In this document: positions 10,558-20,564 of the stretch, piece after piece
Numbering within the stretch: position 1 is the first letter of the stretch
How the letters are laid out: every line of letters starts with the position of its first letter
NCBI GenBank assembly: GCA_031771865.1
Contig: JASISA010000025.1
Coordinates: 1,798,001 to 1,862,000 of the forward strand
DNA length: 64,000 nucleotides
Direction: 5' to 3'
Source of the DNA: Nothophaeocryptopus gaeumannii
Lineage: Eukaryota > Ascomycota > Dothideomycetes > Mycosphaerellales > Mycosphaerellaceae
Notes under the pieces: generated by a model
Told to the model about the DNA's origin: nothing
Database searches by the model: none
What the model saw: the letters and a program-made list of their open reading frames with translations, nothing else
Position numbers and translations under genes: made by a program

Positions 10558-11570
10558 GTGTCTTCTCGCAAGAATAAGGGGCAGTTAAAGCTGCCTGATA
10601 ACATCAACAACACCTCATCGGTTCCGGAAAAGCCCAACAAGTACCAACCAGAAGGTTGGCCGCTCAAGGAAAACGGCGCACTCAAAGACGTGATCTTCAG
10701 GGTCAAGTACAGCACCGGCTACGTCCAATACAAGTTCACCATGGATGTTACGCCATGGCGCGACATAAAGAGCGACATCGAATCCATGGGCTTCTCAGAC
10801 GACAAGGTGGACGAATTGGTAAGCTCCCCACCACGACGCACCAGAGTCCTGCATCAACTGCTCACCTGGCTCATAGATGCGCATCGAGGAGAGGCCGGTC
10901 GACGAGCTTACCCAGACCAAAGTAGGCACACTTGTGCAAAAGCAGCATGAAGATGCCGAGAAGCTCGAGGCGTTCCTGAAGAAACAAGAACGGCGCAAGA
11001 CCGGTGCCCGATTCATTGGCGATTCCGACGTCGTGGCTGCTGCTCTGAGACGCAACAGATACCAGATCGCCATTACAGGTGACAGTACGGCCTCCCTCGA
11101 CTATCCTGTACTCCACGACGTGCATTAACATGTAAGCAGAATGGGTCCTCTTCGACTGCATCCGCGGCTGTCCACCCACGTACCCAGAGCCTCCTAAGAA
11201 GTTCCAGAAGTGGGAGCGGTACCAACCAGGCAACACCAAGATCCTGGCCTACAACAATGACACCTACTCCATCAAGCGCCGGAGTACGCCCGCTTCGTTC
11301 GAGGGTCACACCGTTGAGTACACCGCCCAGGGCCCCAAGCTCGTCAAGATCGATGTCAAAGAAGAAAGAACGACTCCTGAGCAGGTCGTCTCCGCGAAGA
11401 AGCGACCAGGCAGGCCGCCGGGTAGGAAGCCCAAGGCACCTGCGGCGAAGGCAGTGGAGGAGATGGCCCAGCCGAGACGAGTCTCTGCGCGAAATAAGCG
11501 TAAGAGAGATTCACTTGATGAGGAAAGTGAGGAGATCGAGGAGTCTCCTGCCGCAAAAAAGGCAAAATAG
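10558..11570 (+). CDS. unknown protein with AT-hook-like basic tail (start unresolved)
   Basis: Three exons are supported: up to 10818, 10877-11078 and 11140-11570. Introns are 10819-10876 (GTAAGC...CATAG) and 11079-11139 (GTGACA...AGCAG), and phases match across both. From the first in-frame GTG (10558) the product is 297 aa. The middle is helical and charged (TKVGTLVQKQHEDAEKLEAF). The end has a KKRPGRPPGRKPK segment resembling an AT-hook and a basic SKKAK-like terminus (PAAKKAK), which suggests nuclear, DNA-associated action. No ATG opens this frame. The ATG at 10521 is one base out of phase, so either a 5' exon is missed (TTTCCTAACAG at 10509-10519 could be an acceptor) or the gene has an early frameshift. 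I do not recognise the family. Confidence 0.6.
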
Positions 11571-11739
11571 CCTTACTTCAGTAGCCTTGCTCCTGCAGAC
11601 ACGAATGAACAACGCTCTTGGATCGTACTTCCTGTGCCTCAAAATCACATTTTAGCCTGAGAAGCGGTTCTCCTGGGGCAGAATATGCGCTCATTTTCGA
11701 GTTTCACAACCTCCCCATCCCCGGTAAGCACTCTCCCTC

Positions 11740-11877
11740 ATGGAGAACCGCGCGGACAGTACTATCCACGACGAGTTTTTACCTCTCAGACGTCGCGCTG
11801 TCAGTGAGAGTGACCGGTGTTAAGTTCCATCTTCAACTAAGTCCCTCCCGTCTTCACCAAGCAAGAAGGCGAAATAG
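11740..11877 (+). pseudogene. decayed C-terminal copy of the preceding gene
   Basis: One frame runs from ATG 11740 to TAG 11877 with an internal TAA at 11821. Its end (PSSPSKKAK) parallels the ending PAAKKAK of the upstream gene, and the DNA just after both stop codons is also alike (see the repeat at 11866-12000). It therefore looks like the 3' remnant of a second gene copy whose 5' part has been lost or scrambled. Confidence 0.5.
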
Positions 11878-12000
11878 GCTTGCTTAAGCAGCTTTCCCCG
11901 TGTGAAGAGGAATGACAATGCTCTTGAACTGTACTCCCTGTATCTTAAAACACAACTCTCTCGTGAGAAGCAGTCCTGCTGGGGTAGGAGATTACCGGAT
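11866..12000 (+). repeat. diverged direct repeat of 11560-11695
   Basis: The 3' end and downstream flank of the AT-hook-like gene (about 11560-11695) recur here. Shared blocks in the same order include AAGGCRAAATAG, AATGAMAAYGCTCTTG, GTACTYCCTGT and GAGAAGCRGTYCTSCTGGGG. Many differences are C/T or G/A transitions. The spacing between copies is about 305 bp. Confidence 0.65.
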
Positions 12001-12107
12001 GTCTCATATGTGAAAAGGGGTAAAGATGCATCTCTCATCTATTCGCTGTCCTATGTCAAGGTATCGGGAGTGCAACCCAAGACAGGTTCATACATCTCAA
12101 ATCATAG

Positions 12108-12317
12108 ATCTGCCACAGAGAACCTATCCTGCCGACCTCTTATTCTCACCAAGTCTTTCACACAAAAGCCTACGTCTCTAACGGAATGTCAATTGCTGAG
12201 GCCTTCGAATCAGATTCCCTACCCCTTGAGAGACACATAATGCGAGAAACATTAGATGCCGAGCTTGAAATACGCAGGATCGACGTGGTGGAGGAGATGT
12301 TTCACTGGCACAGCTGA
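12108..12317 (+). other. orphan exon-like open frame
   Basis: A 69-codon frame follows a possible acceptor (CATAG at 12103-12107) and ends at TGA 12315. Its composition is protein-like (AEAFESDSLPLERH, then ELEIRRIDVVEEMFHW), but it contains no start codon near its beginning. It could be the last exon of a small gene or a remnant of the duplicated unit. I recognise no family. Confidence 0.35.
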
Positions 12318-12339
12318 ACCAGACTCGCATGCGTGGATA

Positions 12340-13034
12340 CCGAGCGCCAGTCGCTTCCCTTCCTGCCCTCGACACCGATTTTCAAGTCACCTTTTGTACC
12401 AACAGCTCTTTTCCAACTGTACATCATTGACAGCGCTGGTCGCTTCCTTTCTCTGTTACATACCTACAGGCTGCATACCAGCTCATCGAATAGCAATTCC
12501 TGCCCTCCTGTCGACCCCGTGCTTCCGAAAGCATCATTTCTCCATACCAAACCTACACACCAAACAACCACATCGCAACCCCTACGCAATTCCTAATATC
12601 AGACCGCCGAAGAAGAATGTCCCCCCCGAACCAATCGTGCCACCAACCCGCGTCTCCAACCGAGCCAACAAAGGCCAGCGAACGTCCTGGCCAGACATCA
12701 CCAACAACTCCATATCATCCCCGGACAAGCCGAAGAAGCACTCGCCAGTCCGGAGGGAGAGGTCATCGGAGACCTTCAACATTGATTCCTTAGTCAAACC
12801 CACGCACAAGTACCTCCTTCTGTCTACCACGAGATCAGGCTCCTCCGCAGAATCTTCTCTAAGTCTCACATTGTCCACACGGCCGTCGATCTCGAAGAAT
12901 CAGTACAACAGGACGCCGGGGTAGCTTGGCTAATTCGTCTTCTTGACGCGTACCGGGCTCTCAAAAGCGCACCGACTACTGAAGCCCCCATGGATATCAA
13001 GTTTCACTTGTACGCCACTTATGCATCACTTTGA
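12340..13034 (+). pseudogene. diverged 5' copy of the AT-hook-like gene plus an orphan C-terminal frame
   Basis: Upstream DNA (12350-12600) aligns with 10340-10520. The frame around 12640-12760 reads TRVSNRANKGQ and later SSPDKPKKHSP, matching RVSSRKNKGQ and SVPEKPNKYQP of the gene at 10.56 kb. Homology then stops. In another phase, 12786-13034 is open and protein-like (VYHEIRLLRRIFSKSH, then VAWLIRLLDAYRALKS), ending at TGA 13032. The frames can be joined only by an intron too short to be credible (about 32 nt), so I call it a rearranged pseudogene. A young chimeric gene is the alternative. Confidence 0.5.
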
Positions 13035-13400
13035 GCATGTCCAAGGCACAGACTCTCCTCGCTACCGACCAGCCCGCCCTATCCTCGCTGCCGCTTTCGC
13101 CCTAAAGAGATGCTCCGGCATCAGCCTGGAACTTGCACGTTGGGGTTTGGATTTGTGTCCGTTGCGGCTGGTACCGTTCTCCTCATTGTATCGATCAAAA
13201 AGAGAGGACCGGGCGATACCTGAATATGCAGGTCTGTAGCAGTGGAGACATCTCACTGGTAAATCCGGCCCTCTCGCTCTTCCTCTTCTTATCGGCTTGC
13301 GCGCGATAGTGCATTCCCAGAGGGACATAAAAAATGTGCATTCTTGCCTTCTTGGACGCCGCCACGAAAGTCCGCTCCATGCCACAGTCGACAGCAGAGC

Positions 13401-14570
13401 TTAGGATGGGAGTCCGCGGTTGGGACCGGTTCGTCGCCCTCTGTTTCTGATGGAACAACGCCTCACCATCCGTGCCATTGCTTCTAAATGTTCGAGCTCT
13501 GAGCTCTCCGTTTCCAATTCCCATCCCTGCCAAGAACTTTGTCCCTCGAGAAATGGCTCGGAGGATTGGTTCCTGAGCAGGGCCACTCCTGCTTGAGTGA
13601 CAAGGGTCTCCTAAGATCTCCTTGCTTCGTGGCTGTCTCCAACGCGTTCAGCTGGAACTCCTCGCCTCGCCTCTTGAATAGTTGCATCCCTTGAGAAAGA
13701 TCGGCACTGAAGGCCAGATTTCGACCAAGTCCGTACATTTCCGGGAAATGTATGTCTAGCAATTATCCTCGTCTCAGCCAACACACCTGAGCGTCTGTGA
13801 TGCTCAGTTCCAACCCCCTATGCTGTCAAGCATTCGGTTCTTCATCTTCGCCTCGTTGCGCAGTATCTGCTCCAATCCGGCGCAGCACCACATCTCCATG
13901 AGCAAGTAGCGCCCTCTACCCTCGGCGCAATCAATAGACCACGCCTTACGCTCCCAACATATCGGCACGTTGACTTCCAGCAATTATCGCTTCTATGCCT
14001 CGACGAACGCAACGCGCATTGGTATCGATTTCATTGCCCTTCAAAGCATCGCCGCTGCCCCGGGGTCGTTCTGACTGAATCTCTGAGCCTCTGTAATCCT
14101 CAAAACGTATTCCTTATTCCGCCAGGGCCTTGAGTGAGAGAGATCAAGCCTATAGGATTGACTTTGACTAAGTGATTCCCTTTGTTCTCCTCGGCCCAAA
14201 TCCATTATCTGGTTGACGAGGGTAATTCCAGTGAGAAAGGCCTGATTCGGGAGCTCAGATTGACTAAGGCCTCAAGTCCTTCGTCGTTTACCATGACTTG
14301 GCTAGCATGATGAATGGTCCCTCAAGTCTTCGTCGTGTAATGAGAGCTTTGTGAGCGTGAAAGGTCCCCGAGAGCGCCAGGTACTTCCTCCTTGAAAGAC
14401 TGCTGGCCGTAGCAGATTTGTTCGAGCTGGACGTCAACATGCTGTGCCTGGATGAACATCCATGATGCGTTTTTCGGAGGCCAGTAATCTGTATACCGGC
14501 ACTTGTCATGAGCTGCTGAGGAACTCCATGGGAAAGGTCGCTGTATCGTAATCGCAGCCGTGCTGCATCT
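13401..14570 (-). pseudogene. decayed minus-strand protein gene, family unknown
   Basis: Several protein-like stretches follow one another on the minus strand but are broken by stops and frame changes. They include WPPKNASWMFIQAQHVDVQ (about 14.47 kb), LVNLSSRIRPFSLELPSSTR then a stop (about 14.22 kb), RFSQNDPGAAAML (about 14.07 kb), YLLMEMWCCAGLEQILRNEA (about 13.88 kb), LSQGMQLFKRRGEEFQLNAL (about 13.67 kb) and QGWELETESSELEHLEAMAR (about 13.49 kb). No intron set removes all the breaks. The order suggests one ancestral gene of at least 1.1 kb. No domain is recognisable. Confidence 0.4.
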
Positions 14571-14934
14571 CAATAGATATTATATCTACACATACAAAGC
14601 TTTAAAGCATCTTTTCAGGGTATCTTGCGTTCTCTCAAATGCAATCCATAATCCATGCAATGTTTATTGGCAAAAATGCAGTGTCCGTATTCACTGGCTT
14701 CCTCAAGATCTAACGCCGAACTCCTCGCTGGAAACGCTATCAAAATCATATCATGCTCTTGCTTATACTAAAGAGCAGATCGAGGCGAGATTATCGCGTA
14801 GGATGTATTCGCGACTCTTCAAATATCGGTAGTAAATTGTTGCTGACGGAGCTCCGCGCTGAGCGTCACGGACTGCTCCCGGGGCTGCTCCTGCGAGACG
14901 ACCCAGCAGGCGACTCGTCTCTCGTGATCGGCAT

Positions 14935-16372
14935 TTACGGACGTAGTAGTGGGCTTTCTGGTCGAGCAGGTCGCAGTTCAGGATCGTACATACCGGCTGC
15001 GCCTCTGTATGAGGTGTCAGGGGCTTGAAGCAGCGCCGATGATGAACGCTCTCGCGTGTTTGCTGCCTCGGTCGGCGGCGTTGTTGCCGGGTCATATAGC
15101 CAAGCGACTTCTGGATAGGCTCGTCCAGATCGTTGGGAGGCGGTTCGTCCGAATGGAGCCTTTCCTTGCTGCTTTCGTCGGAGCAGGAATACCAATGCAA
15201 GAATGATGAGAACCGCACCAGCTGTGACACCAGTTGCGATACCAGCAACGGAAGCTTGCTTCACTTGTGGTGTTCCTGCTGGAGGTTCTGTCGAAGTGGC
15301 GGCTGGCGTTGCTGAAGTTGTTGTGGAGGCTGTTCGTGTACTCGTCGCCAATGTTGTAGAAGAGAGGGAGCTCACAGGGGTAGTCGATGATATTGATGTA
15401 ACGGAGGAAATCGTTGAGAATGTTGTCGGAATAGATGTCGGTCTTGAAGTCGGTCTTGAGGTTGGTCGCATTGACATAGAAGGTGTCTCTGTTTGGGTCG
15501 GGAGCAGTTCGCTAGTCGCCAGGCTGTACATTGAAGCTATCGATGAGGCGACATCGCTGGGTAGTGCCGAAAGGAGAGGACCGAGGGCACCTTCGGTCTC
15601 TGCTGGAGATCCAGTGTATGTTGCAGCTTGGTTGACTGCCGAGAGTAGGTTGTCAAGTCCATTACTGACAGAAGGGCCGACGACAGCATCGGTCGGCTGT
15701 GCGTTTGCTGTTGCAACTCCAGCAAAGTCTTGTATGTTGTCGGCAGCCGACATGGTCTCTGTGTTCGGTGAAACCGTTGGCTGGCCGAATTGAGCGAGTG
15801 TTACGGTGACCAGAATTCCAGCAAGTGGGAAAGGGATCACTACAATATCATCTTCACTGGCGCCAGGAGTTGGTTGCGGAGAGCTCAAGGGTACAAGCCC
15901 TGAAGTAGATGTGGCGGCTTCCAAAAAAGTTGACGCTAAGCCTACAAGCAAGCGGGAGGCTGATGCGGATCCATTATCGTCGACCGTTGAAGGAATGAGT
16001 GACGGATTTGCAGTGGCGGTGTTCTGAACTGCAGACACAAACAGTAAGGCATCTACACCTGCTGTCGTGCTGCAAGCCTCAGAAATGGTACAAGGAGGCT
16101 CTTCCGATGCAGCAATCGACGAATAGCCGTACACACTTGGAGATGCAGTAGCTGCAATCGTCAGGGAGGATTGCTCGCATGGTGTCGCCGTTGGAGCGAA
16201 TGTCGTTGAAGACGAAACGGTCGCATTGCCGTAGCGGGCTGCTTCATAAAAGTTCAGTCCCCCTCCAATGAGTATCTGTGGAGAACGTACCTCTTTCATT
16301 GCCGTTGACTGCAGCTTCCGTTCCGACGCTCGCAACGAGCAGACCCAGTAACCGGGACTTCACGAAATGCAT
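14935..16372 (-). CDS. secreted Ser/Thr-rich single-pass surface protein
   Basis: Exon 1 (16372-16291) encodes a signal peptide beginning MHFVKSRLLGLLVASVG. A 52 nt intron (16239-16290, GTACGT...AGCAG) joins in phase to exon 2 (16238-14935), giving 461 aa. The ectodomain is Ser/Thr/Ala-rich with few aromatics, typical of heavily O-mannosylated wall-spanning proteins. It includes RPTSRPTSRPTS repeats and a long Thr/Ser stalk. A transmembrane helix (IATGVTAGAVLIILALVFLL, about 370-390) is followed by RRK and a cytoplasmic tail of roughly 75 residues. The layout resembles WSC/Mid2-type wall sensors, but no WSC cysteine domain is present, so sensor function is only inferred. Confidence 0.72.
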
Positions 16373-17337
16373 CTTCTTCGTCCGACATAAGCGAGAGACA
16401 CTAGTAGGAAACGTCGGCGTACAAGCACTCCAGCGAAGGCAAGGAAAAAGACATTAGGAGAGGGAGAGACGCAAGCAGACAGTCAACCAAGTGAAATTGC
16501 TGCTCGATCTAGCCTGTTCAGAGCTGCACGGAAATGCGATCGATTCGCCCAGTGTTGGGGCACAGATGCCAGACAGAGAGAGGCATTGTCTTCACCAAGG
16601 TCCAGCAATAGACATGGGGGCGATATGGGCGCAAAGCAGTGCGAGGACAGGAATCACAACCTAGCATTCCTTCAATGGCCTTGCAGAACCAGGAAGTTGG
16701 CCGGTGATGCTGAGCTTTGGTATGGCAGCCCGCTCCAAAAATAGGGACGTTCGCGATGCTGGAGCTGCAGGAGCCGCGAGGCGCAGCGTGCAGCGGGAGC
16801 GGCAGTCGATCTTGGCAGCAGATCCTCCTCGCGTGCTTTTCTTACTGTATAGCTGATGTTGCCGCTGCCCAGCCCAGCCCAGCCCCAGGCTCATGTGGTG
16901 CGAGGTTCCCGTTTACTTCTGGCTTGAAGCCACCACCAACCGACACTACTCGGGAGAAGACATTGGCATGAGAGGCGCTGCCCTGCGCTGGCGCTGGCGT
17001 TGATTTGTGGAGAGCAAACTCCCAGGGCTCAACTCCAGACAGAGCGCGTTTCCCACCACTGCCGATAGGGGTTACGGCTTAGGAGACCTGATATAAGGCC
17101 AGGTCCTATTTGCGATTGCTACATCCTGGATACAAAATCAAGGCGACCCGCCTCGCTAGACTGCACGATGTCCCCACAGATCTGTCTGCTCATCTCATCG
17201 ACCGCCACTACATCGTACAACAATCTCCATCCGGGAGACATCACAGTCGTATTCGCACAGGCCGATTCAGCCCAGGCCGATTCCAACATAGGCCGATCCA
17301 GCACCGTGTCCAACCCTCGTGATTCCCACCAAAGCAC
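16373..17337. other. intergenic
   Basis: This is the upstream region of the surface-protein gene. I see no gene-like frame. GC-rich short frames on both strands have no recognisable motif. Confidence 0.4.
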
Positions 17338-17775
17338 CTATGCCTTCTCCTTCCTCAACCTTCCCCTCGCCCTCTCCAAAGCCTCCCCCAATCGATTCTC
17401 TCCCCACTCACTCTCCCTCCCTTCCGCCCCCTCACTATTAAATCCAATCCCCGATACCCGATCATTCGGACTTGTCTCCACTATCTCCCTCCCCCCAGTC
17501 CCCAACAACACTGTTCCCAATTGCTCACTCTGCGAAGTGTTCAAAAAAGACCCCCCTCCTCTACAATCCGATCAAATTCCCGCTATACCAGAGCTGTATA
17601 CGAGCTCAAGCACCCCGAACGTAGTTTTGCCATTGCTAGGACATCGATCAAGAAGATTGCCAGCACCAGCACCAACACCATCTTTCTTCATCATCTATAA
17701 ACACATCCGAAATACTGAGTGGGATATCATGCTCTTCGCTAGCAAAATCATATGAATGAAGCCATGCCAACCCAT
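17338..17775 (-). pseudogene. NADAR-domain (YbiA/DUF1768) pseudogene
   Basis: The minus strand carries the C-terminal signature of the NADAR superfamily, N-glycosidases acting on riboflavin intermediates or ADP-ribose derivatives. It reads LLGTGGREIVETSP, then DRVSGIGF where the family has a Trp (DRxWGIGF), then WGENRLGEAL. Upstream, REFDRIVEEG is in another frame, displaced at a G6/T6 homopolymer (17541-17558). Before it, a TAG at 17583-17585 sits where the family has Trp (TGG to TAG). Further up, FASEEHD resembles FxSAEHYMM. The FW/QWYP N-terminus is missing. These lesions indicate a dead gene. Confidence 0.7.
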
Positions 17776-18148
17776 CCCACCGCGCCATGCAACAATCAAT
17801 CAAATCATATAACGAGAGATCCTGTCACGCATGAATCTCTCGTCCCAAGTCAATCCTTTTTGGTCCACCTTTCATAACGAACGTCATCGCATGTCTCTTC
17901 GACACGCATCTCCCGCTTCTCCTTTCCGCTTTCCGCATCTCTCAAAATGCCTCATATACTTTCTTCAAACGAGTGTAGCCAACAGTGGGAAGGCCCCTCA
18001 ATCCTCGAGCAACACAACACATATGTGCTCTTTCTTTTTGCACCCGAACACCAGCACCAATATGATCTTTAACCCTGCGTCAGATGAATCGCTCAGAGAA
18101 TCAAACCGAATATTCCTTCAACGCAAGATGCCAGTGTTCCAGTTCCAG
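17776..18148. other. intergenic
   Basis: This is the 3' flank of the histidine-phosphatase gene and probably the eroded 5' part of the NADAR relic. No usable frame is present. Confidence 0.35.
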
Positions 18149-20564
18149 TCAACTGTCATTCTCGTTGACTGACCATCTCCTCTTGGGCTCCTGTGGGTTC
18201 CATTGCCTCACCACTTTGCAGCCAGTGGGCTTGTTGCCCCAGAGACCTTTCGTTGTTAAACCTCGCTTCAGTGAAGATGGGATGTCCTTTCCGACTTGGG
18301 GGAGGTCGCCGACTTTGTCATTCTCGTCCTTGTCGTCGTCGTTGGCGCCGTCAATTTGGCTATCGCCGAGGACGCTGTCCACGATTTTGCGTTCCTGTGT
18401 CTCGCCACTGATGGGTGCGTCGAGGCTGGCGGCGGGAGGAGGGAGTTGCGGTGGAGCGCCGTTAGAAAGTTCTGGTCGCGATTCGGGGGGGGAGTTCGTA
18501 AAGTCCAGAACCAGATCTCGACCTGGGCTGTTCCGGCCAGAAGCACTCTCATTCCATTTCGACAAAAGCGCGTCCTTCTCTTCCTTCTCTTTCCTTGCAT
18601 TCAGGATTGGGGTACCAGATCCAGTTGGCGGGGTCCAAAGCCCAGGTGTAGATACAGGTGGAGTCCACAGCCCACTCGAAGCAATAGATGGCGGTGGTGA
18701 CAATCTGGCATCCACAGGCTGCGACCAACTCCTGCTGATACTTGGTGCGCTGGGTCGTCTGATCGAGCCAAGCGCAGTAGAGGTATTACCCGGCTTCTTT
18801 GGCTCGCCCAGATCCCAGCTCGATTCGATGCCAGCCCCTGCAGAGCCATGCGCACCCGCGCCGAAACGCTTGTACTTGGAGGAGCCATCTTGAGCTTTTT
18901 TCATGTTCGCCGGAATGGAGGACGAAGGCGCCTTGGTCGGATCTGCGCCAGGTCGCAAGTGCTCTGATGATGAGACGAGCTTCATGTCGTAGATGGCACT
19001 CAAGCCAATGTCCATGCTGCTGCGTCTTCTTCCGCCATTCGTCATTTGCGTCGGATCCGGATTTTGACCCGGAGTGGTAGCTGGACTTTGCTCCGCCGAG
19101 CTGATGATCGGGAGCAAAGGAGGTGCATTATCCTTCTTCACAGCCATCGTCAAGCTCGCCATGCCCACATCCAGAAGGACAGGCTGCTGGGTCAGCGCAC
19201 CGATGAGGGCGTTGCTGCCAGCTCCATGTGTGACCAGAATGACAACTAGCTCTTCCTCTTCATCATCGTGATGGTGGTAGTGCAGCCTGTCTGCCTGTTC
19301 AAAGCCCAGTGCGTCCTCTCCACGATCATCCGCATCATGCTGGCTGTACCATTGCACTAGTTCGTTGAAGCCCTTCCGGAACCGTTTGTGCATTGTAGAC
19401 CACTCTTCACCAAAGTCTCCACCACCGCCCCAGCTCAAGGGCGCGCGACTGCTGTCCCATGTATAATCGACATTGACGGTCGCATTCCGCGCGTGTGATA
19501 CGTAGCCTCGCGGTATCTGATCAGAGTTCGAGATCGCATAATGTGGCGTCGGCGGGTGGTAGACAGAGTACTCGGGCTTTGGAATGGTCGAAGCAAGAGG
19601 TTGCAGGACATGTCCTGGTCGGAAGGGCGATTTACGCCCACTGCCGCTGTCATTGCTTCCCATGCTGCTCGCGCTATTCGATCGTTCTCTTCTCAGAGGT
19701 GGCCGTGTGGCCAGAGCATCTGTAACATGACTCCAATCATCCAAAGTGCTCTCTTTACTCGCGGTGGCTCTCGTACTGGGACCGCTCCAAAGGTTATTAT
19801 TCGAGAACTTGTGCGAAAGCGACGGTGTGAATAGATCGACGGCCTCGTTCTGCATGAGCTCGGCCTTTGCACCGGCCACCATCATCGGACTCGGAGGAGG
19901 CGGGGTGATGTGATCGAAGTACTGCGGATTGAGCCATTCTCCAAGGAACGCGTCTACTCGGATCTTGGCCTTCTTGTAGCGCTTGTGCTCGCGGAGTGAG
20001 CGAGTTGCGATCTGATGCGCAAAATCGTGCTTAGGCTCAGCGATGGGTGCCAGGCTGGGAGAAGCAGATCCGCTCATGGCATGTAATCGAGGAGAGGCCG
20101 AATGTAGTTGTCCTGGTGATCTTGCCCCTCTGCTCTTCGGTCTGTGATCCTCTGGCGCCTCATACTGGGCCATGCCCGCTGAGATAGCCACGCTGGTCTG
20201 CAGACATCGCAGGAACGGTGATGTATGAATCACGACTTTATGCGTCCTCTTCCTCTTCCTCCCATTCTCTCCATTCTCAGCCGATGCAGCATTCGCCTGC
20301 TGCTCTCGCGCGTGTAGCAGACTCGCGATTCGGACTCCGAGCGCGCGACACTGGTTCCATCCTCCGTAAGTCAAGGGGGGATCGTAGGGAGCGGGTGTAG
20401 AAAGATGCCAGGACTGGTCAGCGGCATCTAATCGCATGCCATGTCTGTAAGTTGCACAATCAGTATGAAGCCACAGCTACGAGCGAGCGAGTCTCGACTG
20501 CTTCCGGGTTGTTCCTCATTCTCCCGTACCTGGCTATCATGACCACTCCCGGAGGCTGCGCCAT
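18149..20564 (-). CDS. large histidine-phosphatase (phosphoglycerate mutase-like) protein
   Basis: Exon 1 (20564-20530) encodes MAQPPGVVMIA plus two bases of the catalytic Arg codon. An 85 nt intron (20445-20529) joins to exon 2 (20444-18149), rebuilding ARHGMRLD, the RHG signature of branch 1 histidine phosphatases. The protein is 776 aa. A second catalytic segment, VILVTHGAGSNALIG, lies near residue 400. About 200 residues between the two are inserted and low in complexity, and the C-terminal third is Ser/Pro-rich and disordered. The phosphatase core is therefore complete but spread out, as in fungal relatives of yeast Tfc7-type proteins. The substrate is unknown. A regulatory phosphatase is more likely than glycolytic mutase. 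Confidence 0.82.

Noticed and set aside
15203..15793. Plus-strand 196-codon frame rich in Val and Glu
   Set aside because: It mirrors the Ser/Thr stalk of the surface protein on the minus strand (Thr/Ser codons read as Val/Glu/Gly in antisense).
17168..17755. Plus-strand 195-codon open frame
   Set aside because: It is antisense to the NADAR relic and its composition (Ser/Pro/Asn) is that of a shadow frame. The recognisable family motifs are on the minus strand.
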